Below are positions 53,386 through 63,640 of a stretch of DNA of 64,000 bases, piece by piece; positions within the stretch are counted from its first letter, which is position 1; the number at the start of each line of letters is the position of its first letter. The position numbers and the translations under genes are program-made. Source of the DNA: Yamagishiella unicocca (taxonomy: Eukaryota; Chlorophyta; Chlorophyceae; Chlamydomonadales; Volvocaceae); NCBI GenBank assembly GCA_003116995.1, contig BDSL01000154.1, forward strand, positions 98,885-162,884, in the 5' to 3' direction. The notes below the pieces were generated by a model. The model was not told the DNA's origin, did no database searches, and was given only the letters and a program-made list of their open reading frames with translations.

Positions 53386-56300
53386 GGAGGCGCCGGCTCC
53401 GGCGCTGCTCGAGGAGGCGCACGGGAGCTACGCCGGCGGCGGCCGGGTGTCATTCGCCGGGAGCGACGGTCCCTCGGGGGAAGGGGCGGCGTTCCCCACC
53501 GCCCCCAGCGGCCCGGGGGCGGCTGTGGGGCGGGTCCGGAAATCCTCCAGCAGCATGAGGGAGCGGAACCGGTCCCGGATGCTGGACCAGCAGTTCGCGG
53601 CGATGCAGGTGCGGCGCCGCGTGGTGGTGCGGCTGCGTGGTAGCGAGGCGGAGGGTTTTGAGGAAGACCCGTGGATGCGGGGAAAAAACCCGTTTAGGAC
53701 GGACGTTTTAAGATGCATGCTGGAGAACTGGGGTGAGGATACAAAAGGAGGGGCTGAGCGTTGGTGCGGCGCCTTGGGGCAGTTCACGGGTGGATCTGAA
53801 GGGGTGTCGAGCAACCGGCGGCAGGGCGTTGAGAGCTGCTGGGCCGGCGCAGTGGGGCTGCTGTGGGGGGCTGGAAAACCGTGTACGAAAGGAAAACCGT
53901 TTAGAAAAGACGCTCCGAGATGCATGCCGGAAGGCTTGGTTGCGGAGGCTGGGGCTTGGGTGTCAGGGCGCGTGGCAAACTCGGATCGCAGGCAGCGCGG
54001 GAGCTCTGTCGCGGCGTGTGGGCCTTGCTGGCTGCGGGCTTTCCGGTTGCGGCCCGTGCGCCGGCTGCTGCTCCCGCCGCTTTGGCCCCCCCGCCACAGG
54101 AATGACCGCCCGTCGGAAAGCGTTCCGAGCCGCATGCACACTTATCCACCGACATGACGCTTTTCCGTGTGGCAACCTCGGCAGTGCTCGCACGTCTCCC
54201 AAGCCCGCCCAGCCTTCACCACACGAGAGGGCATGCGGCCCCCGCCCCTGTTTCCGCTGTCCTCCGCTCCACTCCCCCGTCCACCCCTTCCCGCCCGCCG
54301 CCCCGCAGGAGGGTGGGCAGGCCGGCCTGGCGGAGTGCCCCTTCGCCTCCTACGCCGCACGCAACGCCGCAGCCCCCGACGCCAACCGCCGCGCCACGCG
54401 CGACGGCCAGAGCGTCGCGACCTCCACCGCCGCCACCTCCCCCCGCGCCTCCGCCCTGGGCTACCACACGGGCGCGCCCGTCGCCGCCGCCGCGGGCCAC
54501 GGCCACACCGCCCACTCGCCGTCGCCGCTGCTGTCGCCGTCGCCGCTGCTGTCGCCGTCGCCGCTGCTGGGGCCGTCGCCGCCCCGCACATTGGGCCTGG
54601 GTCGGATGTCGTCCGTGGGGTCTCCGGCGGAGCGCAGCAGCAGCAGCCTGGTGGTCGCCTCACCCGGCGCCGGCTGGGCGGGGATGCCCGGTATGCCGTC
54701 TTTCCGGCTGTCTCGAAGTCCCTCAGCTGGCATTGCGCCGCCGCAGCTGCGCGCACAGGGCTCGATGGGGGGACCTCCTGGGGAGAAGCAGCAGCCCGTA
54801 GACGAACCCGGTGCTGGTGCGGGCGGCGGTGGCACCGCCGCCAGGCGCTCCGTGGATGGCGGGCCGGGCGGGGGCCCCCGCGGCAGCCAGGACCAGCAGC
54901 GCCGAGCCAAGCTTGAGGTTGCTGAGGCGGCGGGCGGCGCAGTCGAGGAGGATCGAGGGGCCGAGGGCGACGGAAGCAGCCACCACGGCGGCGTCGGAGG
55001 CGACGGCGGCGCCGACGGCAGTTTGTACGGCGAGGGCCTCCCTGGAGAGGTGGACCCGCTGATGGTGGAGGATGACTCGGACTGCTGCAACGGGATCACC
55101 TTCGCCTTCGCCGGCCACATGGGCCCTGTGGATCTGTCGCCGGTGGGTCGCGCGCCGTTGAGGACGGGCATGGAGGCGCCGCCGGAGGGCCAGGCCGACG
55201 ATGATGACGATGCTGCTGCTGCTGCTGCTACAGCCGCTGATGGGGACGGCGCCGCCGCCACCGCCGGCGGCGACTCGGACGCTCGCCGTGACGCTGATGA
55301 TGACGAGTACGGCGAGGACGACGACGACGACGACGACGACGAGGGTGCTGACGAGGGTGCCGACATGGCGCTGCTGTCCTCCTCAGCGCCAGCAAGCGTC
55401 AGCAACTTTGGGATGCGCGGCTCACGAGGCGCCGCCGCCGCCGGCAGGTACGGCGCCGCCGCCGGCGCCGCCGCCGGCCCCGCCCGGCCGGAGCAGCCGT
55501 CTGGAGCGTCGCTGGAGACGCTGAACGAAGTGGACGAGCAGGACGAGCAGGACGAGCAGGACGACGCGCCGGCGGCGGCGGCGTCTGTTCCGCCCGCCCC
55601 CGCCGCCGCCGCCGCGCCGCCGGGCGGCCCGAAGCTGCCTCCCCGCCCCCTCGACATCCCCGCCGTCACGCCGGCCATGGACAGCCCCGCGGCGGCGGCG
55701 GGGACCTCTGACGGAGAGGAGCCGGCGCTGGCGGAGGAGCTGTTCCGAGTCGGCAGCGCCCCCGTCACCCGTGCCAGGGCGGCCGGCTGCAGCCCCTTCT
55801 CCGCACTCGCCTTCCTGGCCGAGACCACCACCGAGGCCGACGGGGATCCGCACCAGGGCTCCGAAACCCTGCGCGCCGCGACCGGAGGTGCCTCGCTGGG
55901 GGAGGTGGGTGGTGGCGCCAGGCTGGAGGCGGCGGCGGCGGTGCTGCGGTCCGGGTCGCAGGGCGACGGCGGGGCCGCCGGGACGTCCTCCGGCCTCCGC
56001 CTACCCGGGGGCCGCGGCGAGGGCGGCAAGCCGCCGCGAGGGCCCACTGCTCGCGGCGCTGGGGGCGCCGGCAGCGGAAGGTGCGGACGTGTGGGACCCC
56101 GGGGCCTTGTGTCTGTGTCTATCGCGGATCTGAGCGGAACCAAAGGCAAAAGGGAAGAAAAAGTAGGTTCTTCCTTTGGAAGAAAAAAACGACATAAAGC
56201 TACGCTTTATGACGCTGAGGGTTGTCGGGGTTGGTATACCGCATCGTGTGTGTGTGTGGGGGGGGACGGGTGTGGGCCAGGGTGTACGACGGGTCAGGCA

Positions 56301-59300
56301 CCTGGTGCTGATGTCCTCCGGTCCCGCCGGGTGCTCTTGATCCTGTTCCACCTCCCCACGGAGATGCATGCCTTGCCCTGGCCTCCGTGGTCTACCTTTG
56401 AGGTGCTTACCTCCTGCTCTCTCTCCTCCTCCTCCTGCTCCCCTCCTCTACCTGCTCTCCACCACCTGCTCTCCGCCTCCTCCTGCCCGCCGTTACCTCT
56501 GTCGCGTAGGCGGCAGCGGCAGGCACATATGCGCATGAGCCCATCCTACGCAATCGGGGTGGGCGCGGGAGCTGGCAGCTCGGACGTCCGGTCAGGTAGG
56601 CAAAGGGGGGCGCAGGGGTGGTGGTGCAATGGGGGCCCGAAAGGGTGTGTATGCACGGGGCCGGGGCCGCAGGGACCCAGCACTGTTGATTACCGGTAGG
56701 ACGACGGAAGGCACCGCACCCAGCCGGTCATGAACTCCAGCAAGGCGCTGCGTTGGGGGCGGCCCTCGGCGGCCCTCTTTGCCCGAACCCTCATCCCCTT
56801 TCGAGCCCCGCCGCCCCCCGCGCGGTCACAGCTTCGCACGGCTGCGGCTTGCAGCTCGCCGATGCAGACTGTATCGCCGGCCGTGACACCGGTGCTCACA
56901 CTCGTCCTAACGACACTGCGACTGGCTCCGTGCTAAGCTGCTAACGCCCACGCTGCTGCAGGCGCCAGCGGCCTGACGCGCCACCTCAGCCTGAGCAAGG
57001 CCCGCGCCATAGTCGCCACCCACACCTCCAACGTCAGCTCGCCCTCTGGCGGCCCCAGCGCGCCCTGGAAGCTAGCTCGCCAGCCCAGCAGCCGCTGGGT
57101 CTGCGTCACCTCCACCGACGCAATGCACGCGCAGCAGCGGGTGCGGCAGGCGGCAGCGGTGGGGGGCATAGCAGCGGCGGCGGCGGCGGCGGCGGGACAC
57201 CGCGCAGCGGACAAGGGGCCGCTGGCGGCCGCTGGCGGCGCGGCGGCGGCGGCGGCGGCGGCCGCCGCCGCCGCCGCCGCGCGCAGTGGGGCGCCGTCGA
57301 TGGGCCGCCGCAGCTGGGCGTCGCTGCAGGTGCGTTGCTCGGTGTACGGCCGAGCAGCAGTGGAAGGGGTGCGGCGTATCAATTACCGTCGTCGCCCGCT
57401 GTGCGTGTGAAGGATAAGGGCAACGGGGGGGTGGAGGACTTGGGCGTGTGTTTGTGGGGGAGCGTGGGGCAGCTGCCATGCCGGGTCGGGTGGTGCGCGG
57501 CGCATCTGAGGCTGCGGGCGGTGCTGGATGCTGGCTTCTGTTGGCGCGACCATCGACCAAGTGAACGCGGATGCAGCAGTGGCGGGAGACAGCGGTGTAC
57601 GGCGGCAGCTGACGTCATGTCCAGGGAGGACCCACTCCGCGGGGGATGGCTGCTCACGACTTGCGTGCCCGGCGCCGCGGTCCGCCCTCTGTTACGGTAC
57701 AGCCGCCCCTTGTGCGCCGACAACCCCCGTTCGAATCGCGCACCACGCAACGCCCCTCTGACCCTCGCACCCTCCTCCCCCCGGGCTGCAGGACCTCGCC
57801 GGGCAGCAGCGGACGCTGGAGGCCTTCCACCCCGTGGATGGTGAGCGAGCGCAGGGGGGGGGGGCGGGCGCATGAAAGGAAACCCGGGGTTGCAAGACCC
57901 GGGGGGGAGGGGCTGGTGCGGATGTGTATGTGGATGTGGATGTGTATGCTTTCTTCGCGTGCTATCTCCCCCCCAACCTGTAACCGGGTCTTAACCCCCA
58001 CCCTCCCCCCCGAACGCCACCCCCTCAACCCCGCGAAACCCTCACCTGACACTTCAGACGCCCCTCCGCCCCGGCCCCTCGCCATCCCTTGTCGGTGCAC
58101 GGGTTTAGTCTCCCCCTCCCCCTGCCCCTTTACCCCCCCTTTTCGGACATCCACGGGTTTCCCTCGAACCCCCCCTCCTCCTTTCCCCGGCCCCTTTACC
58201 CTCCCCCTCCCGCTCCCCCTGGCCCCTTTACCCCCCCCCTCCCGCTCCCCCTGGCCCCTTTATCCTTCTCTCCTCCTCTCCCCTGCCCCCCTCCTGCGCA
58301 GACGGACAGCAGGCGGGCGGCCCCGGCAGCAGCGCCTCCACCGCGCACCCGGGGCACCGGGTGGCTTCGGAGGAGCTGCTCGTGGTGGGTGCAGGGGGGG
58401 AATGGCCGGGAGGGCGGGATCGATAAGGGGGGTCTCCGGGCGGGGAGGCGGGGCTAAAAGCGGGCGAGGCGGTACCGGCGGCTGGGCGGGGCCTGGGGCC
58501 CAAGTTGCCAGGGGTGCTGCTCCGGGCGTCTTGTGACGGTGTCCCCCTGTCGTGACTGCCCTCACGTAATGACAGCTCCACCCTGCACTCAGCTGTGCTG
58601 CCAGCAGCTACCGCGTCACCGGGCCCTCCGCTCACACCTCACCGCCTTGCTGCAGTCCTGTACTCCTCCTTGCCCGCGTGTGAACAACGCCTCCCCCCTC
58701 CCCGGGGTGCCTCATGTTGTTGACGCCGCTTCTCGGTGTCTCCTTCACCCCCTGCCCCCCCCCCACCCAGTTCTCCAGCATGCATCTCAAAACTTCTGTT
58801 TTAAACGTTTTTTCGGACATCCACGGGTTTCCCTCGACCCCCCCCGCGGATTCGCGGATTCTCCTGAAACTTCCCCTCCCCCGCACCCCCCGCCGCCCCC
58901 CTCCAACCTCCCAACCGCTAGGAGTACCGCATCCGCCTGCTGGCCGGCTTCAAGCGCTTCTTCCACGAGGAGGTGCGGCGGGGATGGCGGGAAGACACGG
59001 TCACACGACATATGGAGCGGAGGGCAGAAGCTAGCCGGCGAATACGTTTTCGGACACGCATCCGAGGAGGGAGGGTTTATAAGAGCATCCGCGAGGGGGG
59101 GTAGCTGCGTCACCCCATGCGGGGTTGCAAGGAGAAACCCGTCTACGAAAGGAAAAACCGTTTAGGACAGCCGTTTGGAAATGCTTGCTGGGGAACTTGG
59201 TGGGGGAACTAAAGTCGGAGTCGCCCCGTTGGGGGCAGGGGGGCAACAGGCAAGGGGCGGGGCGGTTGGCGCCGGTGCCGGCGGGTCGCCAACGGGCCGA

Positions 59301-62300
59301 GAGCCGCGTCCTGCCCCTGCGTCCTGCCCCTGCGTGCGGGCCCCCTGGCAGGGGGGGCAGCTGTGCGAGCTGTGAGCCCACCCGGCAGCTGGTGCGACCA
59401 GTCAGTGCGAACAGTCGGCGATGCGCTCCTCAAACGGCAGTCACCCCAAGTCCAGTAGCATGCGCGCGCGTCCAGGTGTCCGAAGACCATGCACCAGCTA
59501 CACTTCCCATGTCGGGTAACCGCTTCTTTTTTGTAACTTCCCCCCTCCTCCCCCCCTCCCCCCCTCCCCCCCCCGCTCCCCTCCCGGGGCAGGCCCTTGA
59601 AGGTGTTCTGAGCCCTGGCGGCATGCGGCTGCTGTGCCACTGCTGCGACGAGGCGCTGCACCACCCCTCGGCGCCGCTGAACCTGTGGAGCGCCGCGGAG
59701 AGGGAGGTGGTGGGCAGGGGCATGGTGCAGTGGCAGGTGCGGACGGAGGGGCAAGGGGGGGGAGAAGGCCTGGTCACACGACATAGGAGACTGAGCGCAG
59801 GAACTAGCAGAAAGGGCCAGCGGGAGGGAGTTGCGGGGGTAAAGGGGCGGGTAACGGTGTTGTTTGCGACCCGAGAAAAGTCCTTGCTGCTGCTTGCGAG
59901 CGCCTTAGGAACGAGAGGAGAGAAGTGGGGCGCAGGGAGGAAAGAGGGCACAAGCTTCCGCCTGCTCGGGGCGACCTCCGCCCCGCCGCATTCGTCCCGT
60001 CGTGCCCCTGCCACTCCGCCCAGCTGTGCCTCTTCGCGGTGTCAGCCACACGGCTGCACCTCCTGGCGGCCCCAAGCACCTGTATGTACGCCACCCCTCT
60101 CTGGCTCCCGCCTTTCGCTCCGAAGACGAACCGCCGCCGCCGCAGCACCACAGCATACACGCACCACCTGGTCCCTGCCACCTGCCTCGCGCCAGCCCCC
60201 CCTCCAAACCCCCCATGATCCCCCCCCCTCCTCCCCCCCCCCCAGGCCTGGGCGCACCTCGCTCTGCGTCGCGGCATGCAGCGCACCCTCCGCTGGGACA
60301 GCTTCGTGTACGGCCCCCTCAAGCTGCTGCTGATCCGGCCGCTGAGGGTGGTGGCGGAGGTGCGCCGGGGCCGGAGGGGGGGGGGGGACCGGGGAAGGAA
60401 GGCCCAGCAGGCGCCCAGGCAGCGGTACCCTCATGGCTACGGTGGTGTGAACACAAACACGGGCGTCTCGTCGGAGCACAAGAGACACCCTACCCTCAGA
60501 GTCTTCCTCAAAACCCTCAGGGTTAGGGTCAGGGTCGGGGGGAGGGGGAGGGGGGGAGGGAGAGGGGTTTCGAGGAAGACCCGTGGATGCGAGAAAAATC
60601 CGTCTAGTAAAAGGACGTTTGAAATGCAGGGGTGGAGGGGGAGAGGCTCCAGCTGCGGCCTTCCATACGGCCTCCCGTAGCCCCTAGCTTCGCCTCCCGG
60701 GTCATCTCCCAGGTGGAACCACGGCACCGCTGCCACAGGCCGGGCCCTGCCCCCCCGCGACACCCAGGCCGCTGCGCTGCGGGATCCGCCTTCCCAGCCC
60801 CCGGAGGGTTCCTCGCACCTCCCCAGTGCCCCCAGTGCCCGTTGTGGGCCGGCGCCGGCTGCTCCTGTCGGTTAGTTGTTGCCTGTGGCCACCCACCGCC
60901 GTACGCACCAGAAACCTAGGAGGGCACGTGCCTGCTTGCCAGTGGTCTGTTCAGGCACCTTTGCCCCTTGTGCTGCGGCCGCTGCCACCGCCTGCGCAAC
61001 CACCTGCAGCCAGGGCCTTCAGCCAGGGCCTACCACCCTTCCGGCATTCATCTTTTTTCGTTGTAAGGAGCCCTGCCCGTTTCCGACACTTACCCCAAAC
61101 ACAAACCACGCCCTGCACCCCCCCCCCCGCAGCTGCTGTCGAGCTCCTTGTCGCGAGTTATGCTGGTGGCCCTGGAGGTGCGCGGGGTATGGTGGCGGTA
61201 GTGGTGGGGAGCCTGGGTTGGACGCGGGAAACGTTTTGGAGGTTTTAGCGGGTTTTGGCGGTTTTGGCGGTTCGCATGCTCGCCCTCACCTCTTCGCTCT
61301 CTACCTCGCCACCTTGCACCCCCCATCCTTGGTTCTATTTTGCACCCTTCATCCTTGGCTCTATTTTGCCCCCCCCCCGAACTTGGTCTCCAGGTGGCTG
61401 TGGAGCTCGCCGCCGCGCTGTCCGACAACTCCCCCCAGCTGCAGTGGCTGCGCTACGCGGGCCCCGCAGGTCAGGAGATCTGGGCCGAGGTGGGGCAGCA
61501 GGCGGAGGCGGTGCGGCGCTTCATCCTGGACCGGGTCATCGAGGCGCCGGACAGGTTCCAGGTGGGGCAGGAGGGAGGCGCGAGGACACCCGGCGGCCCG
61601 ACAGAGGAGAGGGAGGGGGGGGGGGAGCGGCGAGAAGACCCGGAGGGAAGGGGGAAGGGAGGGGGGAGATAGGGGATGGGCGGGGGAAGTACCTAAAACA
61701 CGGGCTGTAGTGCACCTGCTGTTGGTCGCAATGCAGCACGCAGCGAGCGCCCAGGTGTGCGGAGGGGGTAGTGTGGGGACACGTGGCTGGGGGGGTGCTC
61801 CAGGCGCATTGAAAACAGCAGGGGTGTAGTGGCCCCCGGGCGGACGAAATAGGTAGAGTGGGGTAAAGGGGTGAAGGGTTTAGGGGGTTAGGGGGTTAGG
61901 GGGTTAGGGGGTTAGGGGGTTAGGGGGTTAGGGGGTTAGGGGGTCGGGTCGTGGCACAGGGGCAAGCCTCGCGTGTTTTACGGGGAGCGAAGGGACATTA
62001 ACCCGCTCCCCACTCGCTTCCCCTCCCCCCCGGCCCCCCCAGGCGACCCAGAGCCACCGCGCGGCCCTGGCGCTGCTGCGTCAGCAGGTGGCCTTCGTGC
62101 GCTCCATGCACAAGACGGGGCTGGTGGACGGGGACGAGGCGGAGGCGCTGGCGGAGCCCATTGAGCGGCGCATCTGGAGGCTGGAGGCGCGCGGGCCAAG
62201 GTGGGGTGGGGCCTGCTCCGATGCCTGCAGCGAGAGGAGACGCGGGCGGGGTGGGGATCCGATACCAGAGGGGGAGGTTGGCGAGCAGGGCTGTTACAGC

Positions 62301-63342
62301 CTCTGCGGCGGCCTACAGCAATGAGAGACCTACCAGCGTGCGTGCGGGCAGGCGGCAGCAACGGATGCAACTCACCCGTATCCGGGCTCATCTCTCCGCC
62401 CGCTGCTGCCCGTTGCTACCTCCCCCCCTAGCTGCCCAGAAGCACGCCGCTGGCAGCACTCGCCTCAGCACCTGCCCCCGCCCCTAAACCCCCCCACCCC
62501 CCACCCCTCCAGCAACACCACCCCCCCACCCCCCACGGGCGGCTTCCTAGCTCACGGGCTTCCTAGCTCACGGGCTTCCTAGCTCACGGGCTTCCTAGCT
62601 CACGGGCTTCCTAGCTCACGGGCTTCCTAGCTCACGGGCTTCCTAGCTCACGGGCTTCCTAGCTCACGGGCTTCCTAGCTCACGGGCTTCCTAGCTCACG
62701 GGCTTCCTAGCTCACGGGCTTCCTAGCTCACGGGCTTCCTAGCTCACGGGCTTCCTAGCTCACGGGCTTCCTAGCTCACGGGCTTCCTAGCTCACGGGCT
62801 TCCTAGCTCACGGGCTTCCTAGCTCACGGGCTTCCTAGCTCACGGGCTTCCTAGCTCACGGGCTTCCTAGCTCACGGGCTTCCTAGCTCACGGGCTTCCT
62901 AGCTCACGGGCTTCCTAGCTCACGGGCTTCCTAGCTCACGGGCTTCCTAGCTCACGGGCTTCCTAGCTCACGGGCTTCCTAGCTCACGGGCTTCCTAGCT
63001 CACGGGCTTCCTAGCTCACGGGCTTCCTAGCTCACGGGCTTCCTAGCTCACGGGCTTCCTAGCTCACGGGCTTCCTAGCTCACGGGCTTCCTAGCTCACG
63101 GGCTTCCTAGCTCACGGGCTTCCTAGCTCACGGGCTTGTCCCACACACCGCCCCTCCGCAGGTGGCAGCAGCCCACCCTGAGCCAGGTGCTGGCCAGCTG
63201 CGCCATGCTGCGGGGCTCCCCGCCCGAGGTGCTGGACTGGATGCGCGCCGAGGGGGACCTGTGGTCCTTCCCGCGGGGGGTGGACCTCATGCCGCTCATC
63301 GCACATGGCGGCATCTTCATCGTGGTGCTGGGGACCGTGAGG
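44910..63342 (+). CDS. SOS1-like: SOS1/NHX-type plasma-membrane Na+/H+ antiporter, 3' part beyond window
   Basis: Exons: 44910-45032, 45734-45900, 46503-46668, 47178-47261, 47915-47955, 48393-48685, 49026-49209, 49629-49735, 50006-50072, 50580-51161, 51576-51689, 52171-52369, 52626-53608, 54309-56080, 56510-56595, 56962-57329, 57792-57840, 58302-58384, 58922-58972, 59593-59736, 60246-60359, 61133-61177, 61394-61561, 62043-62200, 63162-63342. Phases agree at every junction. The order of segments matches plant SOS1 from the first membrane helix to the cyclic-nucleotide-binding-like domain. SOS1 exchanges cytosolic Na+ for external H+ at the plasma membrane in salt tolerance. About 2,110 codons are visible, against roughly 770 residues to the equivalent point in the Arabidopsis protein as I remember it. 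The start exon and the C-terminus are missing. The donor after 45900 is not GT; AAG|GCGCGC may be a GC donor. A short exon may be missing between 45032 and 45734. Confidence 0.9.
45505..45705 (-). repeat. intron-terminal element remnants, type 2
   Basis: Two remnants, near 45505-45535 and 45682-45705, read on the minus strand as GAGACCCGGTTACGCGAAAT and GAAGACCCGATTACGCGACA. Both are antisense, in the intron before exon 45734-45900. Confidence 0.7.
46973..47077. repeat. interstitial telomere-like (CCCTAAA)n tract
   Basis: Degenerate CCCTAAA-like units become a perfect run of at least six CCCTAAA copies at about 47035-47076. The tract lies inside the antiporter intron 46669-47177, about 100 bp before the acceptor. 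TTTAGGG is the plant-type telomere unit, also found in several green algae. Confidence 0.92.
48764..48815 (+). repeat. intron-terminal element, type 2
   Basis: Reads CCACCGGTTACACAACATGG then GTAGCATAGCTGGCGCAT. It is sense to the antiporter, 79 bases after the donor of exon 48393-48685. Confidence 0.85.
50751..50900 (+). other. histidine-rich loop within the antiporter
   Basis: About 50 codons inside exon 50580-51161 encode a stretch dominated by His, Gln, Asn and Asp (EHDPHNHNQHHPHHHHDQQQ; later SHSHHTHHHQNHHTH). It sits between the helix ending IATFCYAARAI and the helix starting DWRGVIFATVGGLRGAV, where plant SOS1 has only a short connection. By topology of the family this loop should be cytosolic or at the membrane face. 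Metal or proton sensing is inference only. Confidence 0.85.
52626..58384 (+). CDS. antiporter: inserted low-complexity cytosolic linker of about 1,100 residues
   Basis: Exons 52626-53608, 54309-56080, 56510-56595, 56962-57329, 57792-57840 and 58302-58384 total about 1,113 codons and lie between the membrane domain (ending near AVERSVDLSRKLEAVFP) and the first cytosolic helix (YRIRLLAGFKRFFHEE). Plant SOS1 has only some tens of residues here. The insert is rich in Ala, Gly, Ser and Pro, with polyalanine, repeated SPSPLLSPSPLL, an acidic run (DDDDDDDDEGADEGAD) and a DEQ tripeptide repeat. Basic RxxS motifs (RKSSSSMRERNRSR, KRAASKRR) could be kinase sites. It is probably disordered. The frame stays open and in phase across all six exons, so it is coding rather than retained intron. 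Confidence 0.85.
53653..53732 (+). repeat. intron-terminal element, type 1
   Basis: Reads GGTTTTGAGGAAGACCCGTG, CCCGTTTAGGACGGACGTTT and AGATGCATGCTGGAGAACTG. It is sense to the antiporter, 45 bases after the donor of exon 52626-53608. Confidence 0.88.
53872..53940 (+). repeat. intron-terminal element, type 1, second copy in the same intron
   Basis: Reads AAAACCGTTTAGAAAAGACG and GAGATGCATGCCGGAAGGC. It has the same orientation as the copy at 53653-53732, in antiporter intron 53609-54308. Confidence 0.8.
58768..58838 (-). repeat. intron-terminal element, type 1
   Basis: Minus strand reads GAGGGAAACCCGTGGATGTC and GAGATGCATGCTGGAGAACT. It is antisense to the antiporter, 83 bases before the acceptor of exon 58922-58972. 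It belongs to the same subtype as 21655-21730 and a short copy at 58141-58170. Confidence 0.85.
58922..62200 (+). CDS. SOS1-like: antiporter: cytosolic helical domain
   Basis: Seven exons (58922-58972, 59593-59736, 60246-60359, 61133-61177, 61394-61561, 62043-62200 and their junctions) encode YRIRLLAGFKRFFHEE, GGMRLLCHCCDEALHHPSAP, LALRRGMQRTLRWDSFVYGP, EAVRRFILDRVIEAPDRFQ and ALLRQQVAFVRSMHKTGLVD then GDEAEAL. These align in order with the plant SOS1 helical domain (ISEVTANILMQSVDEAL; VLNHLLGYIENLEKVGLL; EEKEIAHLHDAV), which links the transporter to regulation. Exon 61133-61177 has only 15 codons. Confidence 0.85.
59121..59200 (+). repeat. intron-terminal element, type 1
   Basis: Reads GGTTGCAAGGAGAAACCCGT, then AAAAACCGTTTAGGACAGCC. 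It is sense, about 150 bases after the donor of exon 58922-58972. The acceptor side of the same intron carries an antisense type 2 copy (59490-59540). Confidence 0.8.
59490..59540 (-). repeat. intron-terminal element, type 2
   Basis: Minus strand reads GTTACAAAAAAGAAGCGGTT then ACCCGACATGGGAAGTGTAG and CTGGTGCAT. It is antisense, 53 bases before the acceptor of exon 59593-59736. Confidence 0.85.
60566..60630 (+). repeat. intron-terminal element, type 1
   Basis: Reads GGTTTCGAGGAAGACCCGTG, then a degraded CCGTCTAGTAAAAGGACGTT. It is sense, in antiporter intron 60360-61132. Confidence 0.8.
61875..61945. repeat. (TTAGGGGG)n telomere-like tract
   Basis: About eight copies of an 8-bp unit TTAGGGGG lie in antiporter intron 61562-62042. 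The unit resembles the 8-bp Chlamydomonas telomere unit TTTTAGGG but differs in the T/G ratio. Confidence 0.9.
62541..63132. repeat. 16-bp minisatellite, 37 copies
   Basis: The unit GGCTTCCTAGCTCACG is repeated without visible change 37 times. The array fills most of antiporter intron 62201-63161 and ends 29 bases before the exon. Every unit contains TTCCTAG (acceptor-like) and CTCAC (branch-site-like). Confidence 0.97.
63162..63342 (+). CDS. SOS1-like: antiporter: start of cyclic-nucleotide-binding-like domain
   Basis: This exon reads TLSQVLASCAMLRGSPPEVL, DWMRAEGDLWSFPRGVDLMP and IAHGGIFIVVLGTVR. It matches the plant SOS1 stretch with MITSHPLSVALPPAFCEPL and GVWLIFDGIVKW, the entry to the cNMP-binding-like fold. 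The donor is either GTGAGG at 63337 or GTGAGG at 63343; both keep phase 0. The remainder of the domain and the autoinhibitory tail lie beyond the window. Confidence 0.85.
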
Positions 63343-63414
63343 GTGAGGGAGGGCCGGGAAGGCCGGGGGGGGCTGCGAGGAAGACCCGGGGGGGCCGGGG
63401 GGGCGAGGGGGCCA

Positions 63415-63550
63415 GGAAACCCGTGGAAACGACCAGAAGGCGGGAGGCCGGAGGGCGGGAGGCCGGGCGGGAGGCCGGGGGCGGGAGGCCGGGCGGGAGG
63501 CCGGGGGCGGGAGGCCGGAGGGCGGGAGGCCGGGGGCCGGGAGGAGCCCA
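63415..63550. repeat. G-rich GGGAGGCCGG repeat
   Basis: Irregular repeats of CGGGAGGCCGG with long G runs follow the last antiporter exon, inside an intron. The plus strand could form G-quadruplexes. Confidence 0.8.
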
Positions 63551-63640
63551 GGGGCCTGAGCCTCTGAATGTACGGCATGGTATCCCTTGCACGCTTCGTA
63601 GCTCCTGGCAGTCAAGCTACCCAGCAGACGCTGCCCCGCT

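Noticed and set aside
53733..54308. Upstream part of the 988-codon plus-strand open frame that includes the antiporter linker
   Set aside because: The exon begins at 54309 after a strong acceptor; the upstream part contains two intron-terminal repeat copies and is intron.
62541..63132. CRISPR-like array
   Set aside because: The 16-bp units are directly abutted with no spacers, and the setting is a eukaryotic intron.
8289..63342. The intron-terminal repeats as simple sequence or splice-site consensus only
   Set aside because: They include specific non-splice motifs tens of bases long (for example GATGCATGCTGGAGA and GATAGCTGGCGCAT) that a splice signal or base bias would not produce.
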